Assembly: GCA_045546555.1 (NCBI GenBank)
Contig: JAZQCY010000060.1
Span: forward strand, 1-36,272
DNA length: 36,272 bases
Source: UMGS172 sp045546555
GTDB lineage: Bacteria; Bacillota; Clostridia; Oscillospirales; Acutalibacteraceae
Direction of reading: 5' to 3'
Positions 1-8,640 of the stretch are shown here, one piece after another. Both the position numbers and the translations under genes were made by a program. Below the pieces are notes generated by a model that worked only from the letters and a program-made list of their open reading frames with translations, was not told the origin of the DNA and ran no database searches. The stretch's first letter is position 1; each line of letters opens with the position of its first letter.

Positions 1-96
<96 letters not shown>

Positions 97-316
97 ATTA
101 TATCTCAAGGCCGAAGCCTTAAAACCTTTTCAAAGCTTTGTCGCTTTTTCTCAGAATTACACTTGCGTGTTAATCCTTAATTACTTTGAGTTTTTCTCAA
201 AAAAATTTTAGGGTCCTAAATGTTCATATCGTTGTTTAATTTTCAAGGTCCGCTTTGCGCTTGTCACAAGGCTTTTCAGGGCCTTTTTGACCCCGCTTCC
301 CGTGAGGCGCTCGATT
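97..316 (-). other. rRNA operon leader
   Basis: This stretch lies between the rRNA promoter and the 16S gene and has no credible reading frame. On the minus strand it contains GACCTTGAAAATTAAACAAC around 227-246, a block commonly seen in leaders and spacers of Firmicutes rRNA operons, where it takes part in antitermination or processing stems. I see no tRNA gene in it. Confidence 0.6.
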
Positions 317-345
317 ATATTACCACAACACACCCCGTTTGTCAA
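317..345 (-). promoter_or_regulatory. Strong sigma-A promoter of the rRNA operon
   Basis: On the minus strand TTGACA (340-345) is separated by exactly 17 bases from TAATAT (317-322), near consensus for the housekeeping sigma factor. It lies about 220 bases upstream of the mature 16S start, the usual place for the proximal rRNA promoter. Confidence 0.85.
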
Positions 346-474
346 CACTTTTTTTCAGAAAAATCGAAAAATTTTTCAAATAACTTTTCTTTTAAATCAC
401 TCTTGTGTTTTTGGTGTTTTCCGACCCCAAAATATAGGGTTACGTGAAATGTTGCTGCATACAATATTGCCCTT

Positions 475-503
475 ATTATAATGTATTATTCATAAAATTT
501 AAA
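475..503 (-). promoter_or_regulatory. Possible distal rRNA promoter
   Basis: On the minus strand TTTAAA (498-503), a 17-base spacer and a perfect TATAAT (475-480) sit about 158 bases upstream of the strong promoter. Tandem promoters are common in front of rRNA operons, but the -35 match is poor. The rest of 346-611 holds no gene that I can support. A GTAGGGG word near 591 and GGGCGAACACAGG near 546 look like remains of the dispersed repeats described elsewhere. Confidence 0.35.
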
Positions 504-611
504 AATATTATTTTGTGTGCTCGTGTTGGTTTTTCTTTTGATTGCGGGCGAACACAGGAAAGCCCCTGCGGGATACCTTGTTAGTTGTTTGTAGGGGTTC
601 TGTTGCAAAAC

Positions 612-662
612 AAAGATCCGCCAACCTGTTGCTTTTATGTGAAAGCGGGTCGGTGGATCTTT
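612..662 (-). terminator. Probable terminator of the sialidase gene
   Basis: AAAGATCCGCCAACC (612-626) pairs with GGTCGGTGGATCTTT (648-662), leaving one mismatch and a wobble pair. On the minus strand the hairpin begins about 12 bases after the sialidase stop codon and is followed by GTTTTGC, a short U-run. This is a plausible but not ideal intrinsic terminator. Confidence 0.55.
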
Positions 663-674
663 TGTTCCCGTTTA

Positions 675-3600
675 TTATTGTTGGGCCATTTTTTCGGCTA
701 CGTCGTTATAGCTGTAGGCTATGGTTTCGCCGTAGACCGTTTGGCCGTTTATGACCGAATACATTGCCACGGTCAGCTCGGTGTCAAGCAGGTTGATTGT
801 CTTGCCCTCACGGGTCAGGCCTGTGAGAATAAATTGATAATCGTAATACTTATTACCGTCTGAATCGGTGCCGACAGCATATACTATTTCGGACATACCG
901 TTCGACTTGACCTTGGCGGTGACGACCTCGTTGTCGGGCTGCTGCATATACTCAGCAACGTTTTTTCCGTTAAGCACCGCCGTCGGAACAGCCACAAAGC
1001 CGAGTTCGTCGGCAGTTTCACGGTAGTCTTCGTACACTCTGCCTTTATAGCGCACACCCGCCGAAACATATTTGCCGTTTTGGTGCTTCTCGGTACGGAT
1101 AGAGCCGACCCTTACCATTTCAAGGCAGGTCCGCTTCATATATATCGTGTGCTCGGTCTTGTTTCCACTTATGTCGGTTGCGGTGATCGTGTAGGTCGTG
1201 TCCGCCCCACCTGTGAGAGTAATGTTTTGCACGGTGTTGACCGTTGTTGTTCCGAGAACGGTTTCGGTGAGGGTGAGATTATCCAAATAAACCGTGTAAT
1301 TGGTCAGCGAAGCAGGCTTGGTCATCATTATGGACAGATACTTGTTTTCGCCGAGGGTTGCCGAGTCGGGCACGGTGAATTCCAAGGTGTAGCTTGTCAC
1401 TTTTTTGTTGGCCGTGGTCAGCACCTCGCTATCCAAAACGACACCCGAAGTGGTAGCGTAGTCCTTGACCGCCATTGCACTGACGGTGACGCCGTTGCCG
1501 CTTTCGTGGTAAAGCTCGAAGGATATTGTAAATTTGCGGTTGGGCAACAGCTCGTAAGCATGGGCAAGACCGCTGTTGCCGACGGCCTCTTTACCGAGGA
1601 TTATACCGCCCGAGACGGTGGACGCCGCCCATTTGAGCGCAGGAGAGTTATTGATGCTTCTCCAATAAATTCTTGCGTCGGGAGTTCCGCCCGTGACACC
1701 AAGCACGCCTCGGCCTGCCGAGGTCGATATGGTGTGGTTGGTGTTGGTGTGTGTAAAGGTGTCGAAATCCAATGTGTAGGAGTTGGTCACCGTGTCGGCG
1801 CTGGTTGTAGTTTGGGTGACATCCTCGCCGTTGACCGTTACGGACTGCAGATATTTATCCTCTACCGTGATGCTCTTGTCGCCGTAGCAGATCTCGCCGT
1901 TTGAAACGCCCTCGATTCTCGGCGGCATATTGTCACGTGTTTCGTCCTCGTCAAGGTGGACGGTTATCTTATAAAGCGTACCGCCGATAACCGCCGTGGT
2001 ATAGCCGTTTGAAACGCCTGTAACCGTGACGGTGTTGGTCTTTATATCGGTCGGCTTGCCCACCAGCTTGGTCTGGTTGGCGGTGCCGTTGGTCGGGAAC
2101 AGCAATATAACGCTGCCGTCCGACCAGACGTGGGTTATAAGATACTTTTTGCCGTCGGTTATCTCGGTAACGGCTTTATAACCCGGGACGGTGTCGGTTG
2201 CGGACACAGCATCCTGCTTTTCGAGCAGTGTCATTTTGTAGTCACAGCTTGTTGTGGTATCACCCTGCACGGCATCAAACACCATTTTTGCGGGATTGAA
2301 CACAACGTATCGGGTGTTGGCCGAACGACGAATAGTGAAGGTTGTGCTGCCCTCGGCCGTGGGATTTACAAGCATCACCGACGAAGCGGCGGTGAAAAAC
2401 GTAGAGGCGTTGGTTGCGTTGGTCAGATAGGTGTTGGTATGTTCATTATATACAGTCCAACCCGAGCCCGAGGCTTTAAGGGTGAACTCGGCCGCTTCAA
2501 GTGTGCGGTCAAGGTCGAATTCGGTCGAAAAGCTTGAAAGCGAATTTGCGGTATCTGAAGCGTGCTTATAAAGAGGAACATAGCCGTTGACCGTTTTAAG
2601 CTCGCTTGTGACCGAAGCAATGCTGCTGTCGGCATTTTGGGTAATGGGCTTGAGAGCGTCGGACAGCACGGTTTCGGAATAGACCTCGCCTATGCTAAGA
2701 TCAACAACGACATTGCCGAGCAAGGCTTCGATATCGTAGACGCTGTAGGTAAATGCGGCGGTGTTGCTCTCCCACAAAAGGGCTATCTTACCGTCAGCAC
2801 GCTCGGTGAGGCAGGAATATGCGAACCAGCCCTCGTTGACCTGAAACTCATGAAGGACACGCATATTGTTGTTGGAATCGACCGCAAAAGCGGTGATCTT
2901 ACCGTTGTTTCGGGTGGTGGGAACGCTCGGCGCCGAGGTGAGCACGACCGACTCTCCCTGCTCGGTCTTGTAGGATGTCTTTATGGCCGAAAAACGGCAG
3001 TCCGAACGGACAACGACATCGGTCTTTTTGCCTTCGCCAACGGTATAAGCACCGTTTTGCTTTGTAATATCGGCATAGCAGATAACGCCCTCGCCGTTGC
3101 GGAAGAACATCCTCAAAACGCCGTTGTTAAGCTCAACGATCTCGTTTTCGGACGACCACATTCCGTCAACATCGTTGCTGCGGTGCCAACTTTTGCCGTT
3201 GTCGGTCGAGTAAAGTATGCTTGCGTTAAGCTTGTAGCGGCCGTTTTGGTTGTAGACCTGCATAATGATGTCGCCCGACGAGGTGCAAAGACCCCGTCCG
3301 GGAGAAAGGAGCACAACCTTTTCCTCCTGGCCGTAGTTTTCGGCGGCCGAACGCTTGATGTCAACTATTTCGGGAGCGTTCCAGCTTCGACCGTTGTCAG
3401 AAGATGTGATAATAAAGGTATAGCTTGTGTTGTAAACGTGAAATTTTGAAGCCTTATAAAAAATATTCTGCTGAATGAGTGTTTCGGAGTCGACTTGGGG
3501 CTGTGTGAGGTCAGCTTTACCCTCGACGGTGGCCGAGAACACACCGTTTTCAACATAGTAAAGATTGAAATAAGCGTCAACGCCATAGCCGGTCGACGAG

Positions 3601-4325
3601 CCGTCGGCACGCTTTAAAATTTCGGCACAACCGTTTAAGAAATCGCCGACATAGTAAGGATAGGTTTCAAGGTCATCATCGGTCGGCTGAGTAAAGGCCT
3701 TGGTGGCATAGTCATCGGTAACGGCAAGATGCTTTTTGCCGCCCACCGCAACAAATCCGCTGCCTGCGCCAACATTACCTGCATAAGCCGAAATTCCGCC
3801 GGGGACTACATTGGTGGTGCAGTAAACGGTGCCGTCGGCACCCTGAACCGCAAGCGGGTCAACGAGCGTGGTGGCATCGGTCTGTGTGTTGCTTGTGCCG
3901 TAGGCTGAAAAGGATGCACTGTCGGGGAACTTTAAAGGCACACTCCAATACCAGGTTGCACCGCCGTCCGACGAAACCGATGCCACGGTGTCGTGTCCGC
4001 CGTGGTCGGCAACTCCGCCGTTACGGGCATCGGCAACCGCCAAAAGGTCACCGTTTGCGAGCGTGATAAGACCGGGGATTCTGAAAGTGGTGCTGCCGTT
4101 GGCCGTGCCACGGGCAAAGGGGTTGCCTTCGCTTTTGTTTTCGGCGCTTACAGGCACAAAGCCCGCCTTAATAAAACCCGAATCCGTTACAGTATAGGTC
4201 GTTTCGGCGGCGGTACAGCTGATAGCACCAACCATTATGGCCGAAACCATCATAAGCAGTGCCAAGCATACCGCAACCGCCTTTTTGATTTTTTTAAATT
4301 TACAAACATAAAGGTTGCCGTTCAT
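675..4325 (-). CDS. Secreted multidomain exo-alpha-sialidase (GH33)
   Basis: A 1216-residue secreted enzyme predicted to release terminal sialic acid from host glycans. Residues 1-40 form a signal peptide (lysine-rich start, hydrophobic core, cleavage near CTAA). The six-bladed sialidase domain spans about 65-535: FRIPG with the first triad arginine (81-85), ADARN with the catalytic Asp near 99, Asp boxes at about 119-125 (SSDGGATW), 308-315 (SSDNGRSW) and 373-380 (STDNGKSW), SENEIVEL near 392, MFFRNG with a triad arginine near 409, and YSCL with the likely nucleophile Tyr 503. A roughly 100-residue insert at 195-300 resembles the irregular inserts of NanA/NanB-type sialidases. After it come beta-rich modules, an Ig-like segment (PPRIEGVSNGE), a jelly-roll resembling a carbohydrate-binding module, and an unrecognised terminal domain. 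The start is the ATG at 4325, because GGAGGA directly abuts the earlier ATG and is 6 bases from this one. No LPXTG anchor is seen. The PHP gene lies just upstream. Confidence 0.93.
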   Translation of the reverse strand: MNGNLYVCKFKKIKKAVAVCLALLMMVSAIMVGAISCTAAETTYTVTDSGFIKAGFVPVSAENKSEGNPFARGTANGSTTFRIPGLITLANGDLLAVADARNGGVADHGGHDTVASVSSDGGATWYWSVPLKFPDSASFSAYGTSNTQTDATTLVDPLAVQGADGTVYCTTNVVPGGISAYAGNVGAGSGFVAVGGKKHLAVTDDYATKAFTQPTDDDLETYPYYVGDFLNGCAEILKRADGSSTGYGVDAYFNLYYVENGVFSATVEGKADLTQPQVDSETLIQQNIFYKASKFHVYNTSYTFIITSSDNGRSWNAPEIVDIKRSAAENYGQEEKVVLLSPGRGLCTSSGDIIMQVYNQNGRYKLNASILYSTDNGKSWHRSNDVDGMWSSENEIVELNNGVLRMFFRNGEGVICYADITKQNGAYTVGEGKKTDVVVRSDCRFSAIKTSYKTEQGESVVLTSAPSVPTTRNNGKITAFAVDSNNNMRVLHEFQVNEGWFAYSCLTERADGKIALLWESNTAAFTYSVYDIEALLGNVVVDLSIGEVYSETVLSDALKPITQNADSSIASVTSELKTVNGYVPLYKHASDTANSLSSFSTEFDLDRTLEAAEFTLKASGSGWTVYNEHTNTYLTNATNASTFFTAASSVMLVNPTAEGSTTFTIRRSANTRYVVFNPAKMVFDAVQGDTTTSCDYKMTLLEKQDAVSATDTVPGYKAVTEITDGKKYLITHVWSDGSVILLFPTNGTANQTKLVGKPTDIKTNTVTVTGVSNGYTTAVIGGTLYKITVHLDEDETRDNMPPRIEGVSNGEICYGDKSITVEDKYLQSVTVNGEDVTQTTTSADTVTNSYTLDFDTFTHTNTNHTISTSAGRGVLGVTGGTPDARIYWRSINNSPALKWAASTVSGGIILGKEAVGNSGLAHAYELLPNRKFTISFELYHESGNGVTVSAMAVKDYATTSGVVLDSEVLTTANKKVTSYTLEFTVPDSATLGENKYLSIMMTKPASLTNYTVYLDNLTLTETVLGTTTVNTVQNITLTGGADTTYTITATDISGNKTEHTIYMKRTCLEMVRVGSIRTEKHQNGKYVSAGVRYKGRVYEDYRETADELGFVAVPTAVLNGKNVAEYMQQPDNEVVTAKVKSNGMSEIVYAVGTDSDGNKYYDYQFILTGLTREGKTINLLDTELTVAMYSVINGQTVYGETIAYSYNDVAEKMAQQ

Positions 4326-4348
4326 AAACATTCCTCCGTGCTTTAATT

Positions 4349-5179
4349 TCACCACAGATCTTTTTCTGCAACATCAACAATGTCGCCATCCTTAAATCCT
4401 GCCGCAGTCAGATACTCGACGACTATCTTGTGGTCGAGATATGTTCTGTGCGAATCTGAACCATAGGTCACGGGAATGCCCATTTCGTACAGCTCGCGCA
4501 AAAATTCGGCGTATTGGTGACGGAAGCGGTCGGTCGTTTTATCGGGGCGGAAGAAATACTCGTTACACTCGACGTATTTTTTATGCTCCTTCAATGCGAC
4601 GGCTATATCCATATTCATCGAATGAGGAATAACCGAAAAATCGTCGTACCACACGTTTTTAGACGTCCACCACGGATGACCGAGTACGGTCACGCACTCA
4701 TCACACGCCAGCCACAGCTGCTGACGGTACCATTCCTTAATATAAGCATCCGCATCTAAAGGTGCTTCCTTAGGATCGGCCACGTCCAGCCTCGCGTGAG
4801 CGGCGCCGATGGCATAGCGAACCCCAAACGCCTTGAGTTGCTCCTTGGTCTGTGCCAACTTTATATCGTACGGTGCCGTAGGCGCGGGCAGGACGAAGCC
4901 CTCCACCGTGCCGTGCTTTGCGGCATGGTCGAACTTCGGCTTCGGAATCGGCGTAAGCTCGACACCCAAAATCATTTCGGGACAGTTCTTTTGAAAATCC
5001 CGAACCGAATCGACCGATTTTTTTAAATCTGCCAAATATTTTTCATCGTTACAGTTTACGTGGTCGGTAATGCCGAAATTCACATAGCCTCTCTGCTTTG
5101 CGCCCTCAGCGATCTCTTTTAATGTAAGCGTTGCATCATAGGACGCCTCGCTGTGCAAGTGCCAATCAGAATATATCAT
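4349..5179 (-). CDS. PHP-domain metal-dependent phosphoesterase (histidinol-phosphatase-like)
   Basis: A 276-residue cytoplasmic protein of the polymerase-and-histidinol-phosphatase superfamily, which hydrolyses phosphoesters at a multinuclear metal site. The expected ligands are in order: HLH at 7-9, TDH at 38-40, Glu 74 in GVELTP, His 128 in AAHARLD, His 168 in GHPWW, and GSDSH at 240-244. Length fits HisK-type histidinol phosphatases, but no histidine biosynthesis gene is nearby, so the substrate is unknown. The ATG at 5179 follows AGGTGAGG by five bases. It ends 23 bases before the sialidase start and no terminator separates them, so the two genes probably share a transcript. A link to sialic acid use is only positional. 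Confidence 0.82.
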   Translation of the reverse strand: MIYSDWHLHSEASYDATLTLKEIAEGAKQRGYVNFGITDHVNCNDEKYLADLKKSVDSVRDFQKNCPEMILGVELTPIPKPKFDHAAKHGTVEGFVLPAPTAPYDIKLAQTKEQLKAFGVRYAIGAAHARLDVADPKEAPLDADAYIKEWYRQQLWLACDECVTVLGHPWWTSKNVWYDDFSVIPHSMNMDIAVALKEHKKYVECNEYFFRPDKTTDRFRHQYAEFLRELYEMGIPVTYGSDSHRTYLDHKIVVEYLTAAGFKDGDIVDVAEKDLW

Positions 5180-5202
5180 AAAACCTCACCTTTCCTTTTT
5201 TA

Positions 5203-5231
5203 ATAGTATCACGATATTTTAATTTTTTCAA
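5203..5231 (-). promoter_or_regulatory. Promoter for the PHP-sialidase unit
   Basis: On the minus strand TTGAAA (5226-5231), 17 bases, then TACTAT (5203-5208). It lies 24 bases upstream of the PHP start codon and is divergent from the aminotransferase promoter. Confidence 0.7.
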
Positions 5232-5267
5232 TATAAATTACGCGTTTGCAGAACCTCAAAATAGTTG

Positions 5268-5296
5268 TTGAAAAACCTTGCTGTATACATTATAAT
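5268..5296 (+). promoter_or_regulatory. Promoter for the aminotransferase gene
   Basis: TTGAAA (5268-5273), a 17-base spacer and a perfect TATAAT (5291-5296). The 75-base leader to the start codon holds a small CCCGT...ACGGG hairpin and an AGGAGG site at 5358-5363. Confidence 0.8.
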
Positions 5297-5370
5297 AATA
5301 TAATAATGTTCCCGTGGCATATAACGGGTTTAAAATGAACTTTCTTACATTATATATAGGAGGAAGAATT

Positions 5371-6561
5371 ATGGAGTACAAGTTTTCTGCTCCCGTGGCC
5401 GACCTTAAGCCGTCGGCCATACGTGAAATTTTGAAATTTACATCAATGCCGGGGTATATTCCCTTTGCGGCAGGCAACCCTGCTCCCGAGGCATTACCGA
5501 CCGAGACGGTGGCCAAGATCACCGCCGACATTATGCTGAACCGTCCCGTTGACGCTTTGCAGTACTCGGTTACCGAGGGCTATGTGCCTTTGAGAAACCA
5601 CCTTAAAGAGTATATGAAGCAAAAGCACAACATCGGCCGTGAGTTTGACGAGCTTATCATCACCACCGGCGCACAGCAGGTAATGAACCTTGCCACAATG
5701 GTGCTTTGCAACCGTGGTGACACCATTATCTGCGAAAATCCCAGCTTCATCGGCTCGCTCAATGCGTTCCGCTCATTTGGTGTAAACCTTGTGGGAGTTG
5801 ATATTGACTCCGACGGCATCAACATCGAAAAGCTGGAGGCTGCGCTCAAAGCCAACCCCGACGCACGTTTTATCTACACTATCCCGACCTTCCAGAACCC
5901 TTCGGGTTGCTGTATGAGTGTTGAGAAGCGCAAGGCGGTATACGCTCTTGCCAAGAAGTACGGCGTTCTTATTCTGGAGGACAACCCGTACAGCGACACA
6001 CGCTTCAGAGGCGAGGAGCTCCCCACCATCAAGAGTATGGATGAGGACGGAATCGTTATTTACGCAGGCACCTTCTCCAAGGTCATTTCTCCGGGCCTTC
6101 GTGTGGGCTTCACCGTTGCACCTGCCGCCATCGTACAAAAGATGGTGGTCTGCAAGCAGACGAGCGACGTTCACACCAACATTTTAGGTCAGCTTATCTG
6201 CCATGATTTTATGACCAAGTATGACTACGAGGCTCATCTCGACCGCAACCGTGAGGTCTACCGCAAGAAGTGCGACCTTATGTGCGGACTTATTGACGAG
6301 CATATCGGTCAATACGTTGAATACGTAAGACCCGAGGGCGGTCTGTTTGTTTGGCTCAAGTTGCCCGAGACCGTTGATATGGTCGGCTTCTGCACCGAGG
6401 CGGTCAACAATAAGGTCGCCACCGTGCCGGGCACCGCCTTCTGCGCCGATACCACGGCCACCAGCCAAAGCTTTCGAATGAACTACTCCACCCCCACCGA
6501 CGAGCAGATAATCAAGGGAATGGAGATCTTGGGCAAGGTTGCAAAAGATTATTTGAAGTAG
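5371..6561 (+). CDS. PLP-dependent class I/II aminotransferase (2-aminoadipate/aromatic type)
   Basis: A 396-residue fold-type I PLP enzyme that transfers amino groups between an amino acid and a 2-oxo acid. Visible family residues are FQNPSG (Asn 176), ILEDNPY (Asp 204, pyridine-nitrogen contact), GTFSK with the Schiff-base Lys 237, Arg 244 in PGLRVGF, and FRMNYS near the C-terminus with the carboxylate-binding arginine. It resembles the catalytic half of MocR regulators and the LysN/2-aminoadipate group, but it has no N-terminal winged-helix domain. The exact substrate cannot be read from sequence. The ATG at 5371 is chosen for the AGGAGG 7 bases upstream; an upstream in-frame ATG at 5314 lacks a ribosome site. 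The TAG stop codon lies within the GTAG foot of a dispersed repeat, so the last residues may have been set by repeat insertion. Confidence 0.88.
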   Translation: MEYKFSAPVADLKPSAIREILKFTSMPGYIPFAAGNPAPEALPTETVAKITADIMLNRPVDALQYSVTEGYVPLRNHLKEYMKQKHNIGREFDELIITTGAQQVMNLATMVLCNRGDTIICENPSFIGSLNAFRSFGVNLVGVDIDSDGINIEKLEAALKANPDARFIYTIPTFQNPSGCCMSVEKRKAVYALAKKYGVLILEDNPYSDTRFRGEELPTIKSMDEDGIVIYAGTFSKVISPGLRVGFTVAPAAIVQKMVVCKQTSDVHTNILGQLICHDFMTKYDYEAHLDRNREVYRKKCDLMCGLIDEHIGQYVEYVRPEGGLFVWLKLPETVDMVGFCTEAVNNKVATVPGTAFCADTTATSQSFRMNYSTPTDEQIIKGMEILGKVAKDYLK

Positions 6562-6606
6562 GGGCGATTCACGAATCGCCCACGGGCGAACGCAGTTCGC
6601 CCCTAC
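6558..6606. repeat. REP/BIME-like paired hairpin element
   Basis: A 49-base element bounded by GTAG and CTAC. It contains two hairpins, GGGCGATTC-AC-GAATCGCCC and GGGCGAAC-GCA-GTTCGCCC, each with its GTAG word at the outer foot. It overlaps the aminotransferase stop codon. The left half recurs exactly at 31088-31111 and the right half recurs at 15722-15746. Confidence 0.85.
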
Positions 6607-6626
6607 GAATCGGTAATTTTGATTTT

Positions 6627-6705
6627 GTAGGGACCGGCGTCCCCGACTGTCCGTTACGCCTCATCCACCGCCTTGCGGCGGTCCCCCTTCCCCCACCGGG
6701 GAAGG
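6627..6705. repeat. Second hairpin repeat block before trpS
   Basis: It starts with GTAGGGACCG, as do the repeats at 23186 and 30925. It continues with CCGCC-TTGC-GGCGG (6668-6681) and CCTTCCCC-CACC-GGGGAAGG (6686-6705). It ends about 10 bases before the trpS ribosome site, so the hairpins lie in the trpS leader. No T-box features are visible. Confidence 0.65.
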
Positions 6706-6728
6706 CTATTGGAAATAAGGAGAAAAAT

Positions 6729-7736
6729 ATGGAAAATAATAATATGTCCCAAAAGAAAAGAGCTTTGAGCTTTATTCAGTCCAGCGGTATGTTTACGCTG
6801 GGAAACTATCTCGGAGCGGTCAAGAACTGGAATAATATGCAGGAAGAATTTGATTGCGTTTTCGGCATTGCCGACCTGCATGCCATCACCGTCCGTCAGG
6901 AGCCTGCAACCTTGCGTAAGCAGATATATTCTGCCGCCGCAATGCTGCTCAGTACCGGTCTTGACCCCGAAAAATCGCTTATTTTTATGCAGTCGCACGT
7001 TGCGGCTCATTCACAGCTTGCCTGGATCTTGAACTGCTACACCCAATTCGGTGAATTAAGCCGTATGACCCAGTTCAAGGATAAATCGCAAAAGCACGCC
7101 GACAATGTCAACGCAGGTCTTTTCACCTACCCCGTTTTGATGGCGGCCGATATTCTGCTTTACAAGCCCGACCTTGTTCCGGTCGGCGCCGACCAGAAGC
7201 AGCATCTTGAGATCGCACGTGACATTGCCAAGCGCTTCAACGGCATTTACGGTGACGTGTTCACCGTTCCCGAGCCGTATATCGCACCCATCGGTGCCAA
7301 GGTTATGTCATTGCAGGACCCCGAGAAAAAGATGTCGAAATCCGACGAAAACGAGAACGCAAAGGTTCTGCTGACCGATGCGCCCGACGTTATTATGCGC
7401 AAGTTCAAGCGTGCCGTGACCGACTCGGAGGCTCGTGTTTACGTTGGCGAAAACAAGCCCGGCATCAACAACCTTATCGAGATCTATTCCTGCATAACCG
7501 GCAAGACTGCCGATGAGGTCACCGCCGAGTTTGAGGGCAAGGGCTACGGCGACTTTAAGGTGGCCGTCGGTGAAGCCGTTGTTGAGGAGCTCCGCCCCGT
7601 GCAGGAGAAGTACAATATGTATATTTCCGACAAGGCACAGCTTGAAAAGATCTACAAGGAGGGCGCCGAAAAGGCCGAATACGTTGCCCGACGCACCCTG
7701 CAGAAAGTAATGAAAAAGGTCGGCTATGTGCTGTAA
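6729..7736 (+). CDS. trpS: Tryptophan--tRNA ligase
   Basis: A 335-residue class I aminoacyl-tRNA synthetase that charges tRNA-Trp with tryptophan in an ATP-dependent reaction in the cytoplasm. The HIGH-equivalent motif is TLGNYLGA (23-30), the second signature is KMSKS (201-205), and DLHAITV (49-55) and VPVGADQKQHLE (150-161) are typical of TrpRS. Length matches the bacterial family. The ATG at 6729 follows AAGGAG at 6716-6721. The leader is short and dominated by dispersed hairpin repeats, and no T-box is recognisable. Transcription probably starts upstream of the aminotransferase or within the repeat region. A strong terminator follows. Confidence 0.97.
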   Translation: MENNNMSQKKRALSFIQSSGMFTLGNYLGAVKNWNNMQEEFDCVFGIADLHAITVRQEPATLRKQIYSAAAMLLSTGLDPEKSLIFMQSHVAAHSQLAWILNCYTQFGELSRMTQFKDKSQKHADNVNAGLFTYPVLMAADILLYKPDLVPVGADQKQHLEIARDIAKRFNGIYGDVFTVPEPYIAPIGAKVMSLQDPEKKMSKSDENENAKVLLTDAPDVIMRKFKRAVTDSEARVYVGENKPGINNLIEIYSCITGKTADEVTAEFEGKGYGDFKVAVGEAVVEELRPVQEKYNMYISDKAQLEKIYKEGAEKAEYVARRTLQKVMKKVGYVL

Positions 7737-7765
7737 CCTGAGTAATTCTTTAATGGGTTAAAATA

Positions 7766-7806
7766 AAAAAGAGAAGATTCGTTTTTGGCGAGTCTTCTCT
7801 TTTGTT
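7766..7806. terminator. Bidirectional intrinsic terminator
   Basis: AGAGAAGA-TTCG pairs with CGA-TCTTCTCT around a TTTTTGG loop, with an A-run on the left and TTTTGTTTT on the right. It sits between the convergent trpS and AraC genes and can serve both. Confidence 0.88.
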
Positions 7807-7824
7807 TTATTTAACGGTGCTTGG

Positions 7825-8640
7825 TCATTCCGAAGCAAAACGGGTCTGCTTGGGGGTTTCCCCCGTCAATCTTTTATAGCAGTTGCAAAAATATCCCACA
7901 TTCTCAAATCCCGAGGCAAAGGCTACCTCGGCAACGGTACAGCTGCTTTCGTTCAAAAGTTCCCTTGCACGGTTGATGCGAAGATGGTTTCGGTACTGCA
8001 GAGGCGACATTCCGTACTGCTTGCGGAACAGCTCACGAAACGAGCTGACGCTTATATTGCAGGCCTCGGCAAACCTTGTGATAGGTATGTTTTCAAGGTA
8101 ATTCTGCTTTAGCAAAAGTGCCCCTTTAAATATCTGCGGATAGCGTTCCTGCTCGGTTATAAGCGGAAAATTCTCCTCAAAAACACGGGTCAGCAAACGG
8201 TACACCAGCTCCTTTCGGCGGAAGGCCGCCGAAACCCCTTGGGAGGCACTGCTCATTTCAAGCTTGGCCATTACCGATGCAATATGACGGGTCTCGTCAT
8301 CCCTGCCGACCGTTGTAATACGGTCGAAAAGCAGTATATCCTCACCGTTTTGATCGTTCATATCAAAATTGACCACCACAAACGTGGAATTGTCCCTTGT
8401 GTACTGCATTTTGTACTTCAAGCCCTTGGGAATAAACACAAGCTCACCGTCGGTTGCAGTGAGCGCTCGCTTACCGTCCACCCAAAACTTGGCCTCACCA
8501 CTCCAAAGGTACAAGATTCCGTTGCGAAATCTTCCCGATCGGCGGTTGTCGGTGGTTCGACCTGCGGGGCGGATGCCCGACATAATAACAATATTGCTTA
8601 TTGCGGCATTCATCAAGGCTTTATCGTCGGCCATTTTCAT
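7825..8640 (-). CDS. AraC/XylS-family transcriptional regulator
   Basis: A 271-residue regulator. The N-terminal half is a cupin-like sensing domain (WSGEAKFWVDGKR, GELVFIPKG near 50-75). The C-terminal 100 residues hold the paired helix-turn-helix unit, with ISVSSFRELFRKQYGMSP and the signature VAEVAFASGFENVGYFC...TGETPKQTR. The ATG at 8640 overlaps the stop codon of the U32-type gene by one base (TGATG), with GAGGGA five bases upstream inside that gene, so the two are translationally coupled. A GTG one codon earlier is less well spaced. It is probably the local regulator of its own three-gene operon, with an unknown ligand. Confidence 0.88.
   Translation of the reverse strand: MKMADDKALMNAAISNIVIMSGIRPAGRTTDNRRSGRFRNGILYLWSGEAKFWVDGKRALTATDGELVFIPKGLKYKMQYTRDNSTFVVVNFDMNDQNGEDILLFDRITTVGRDDETRHIASVMAKLEMSSASQGVSAAFRRKELVYRLLTRVFEENFPLITEQERYPQIFKGALLLKQNYLENIPITRFAEACNISVSSFRELFRKQYGMSPLQYRNHLRINRARELLNESSCTVAEVAFASGFENVGYFCNCYKRLTGETPKQTRFASE

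Noticed and set aside
510..611. Further REP element downstream of the sialidase
   Set aside because: GGGCGAACACAGG and GTAGGGG words are present, but no proper hairpin with a GTAG foot forms; at most a decayed copy.
1080..1904. Open frame of 274 codons on the plus strand inside the sialidase gene
   Set aside because: It is antisense to a well-supported sialidase domain, has no ribosome site and no recognisable motif. It is an effect of high GC at third codon positions.
6606..6728. T-box riboswitch before trpS
   Set aside because: The leader is only about 120 bases, filled by repeat hairpins, and lacks a T-box sequence and specifier loop.
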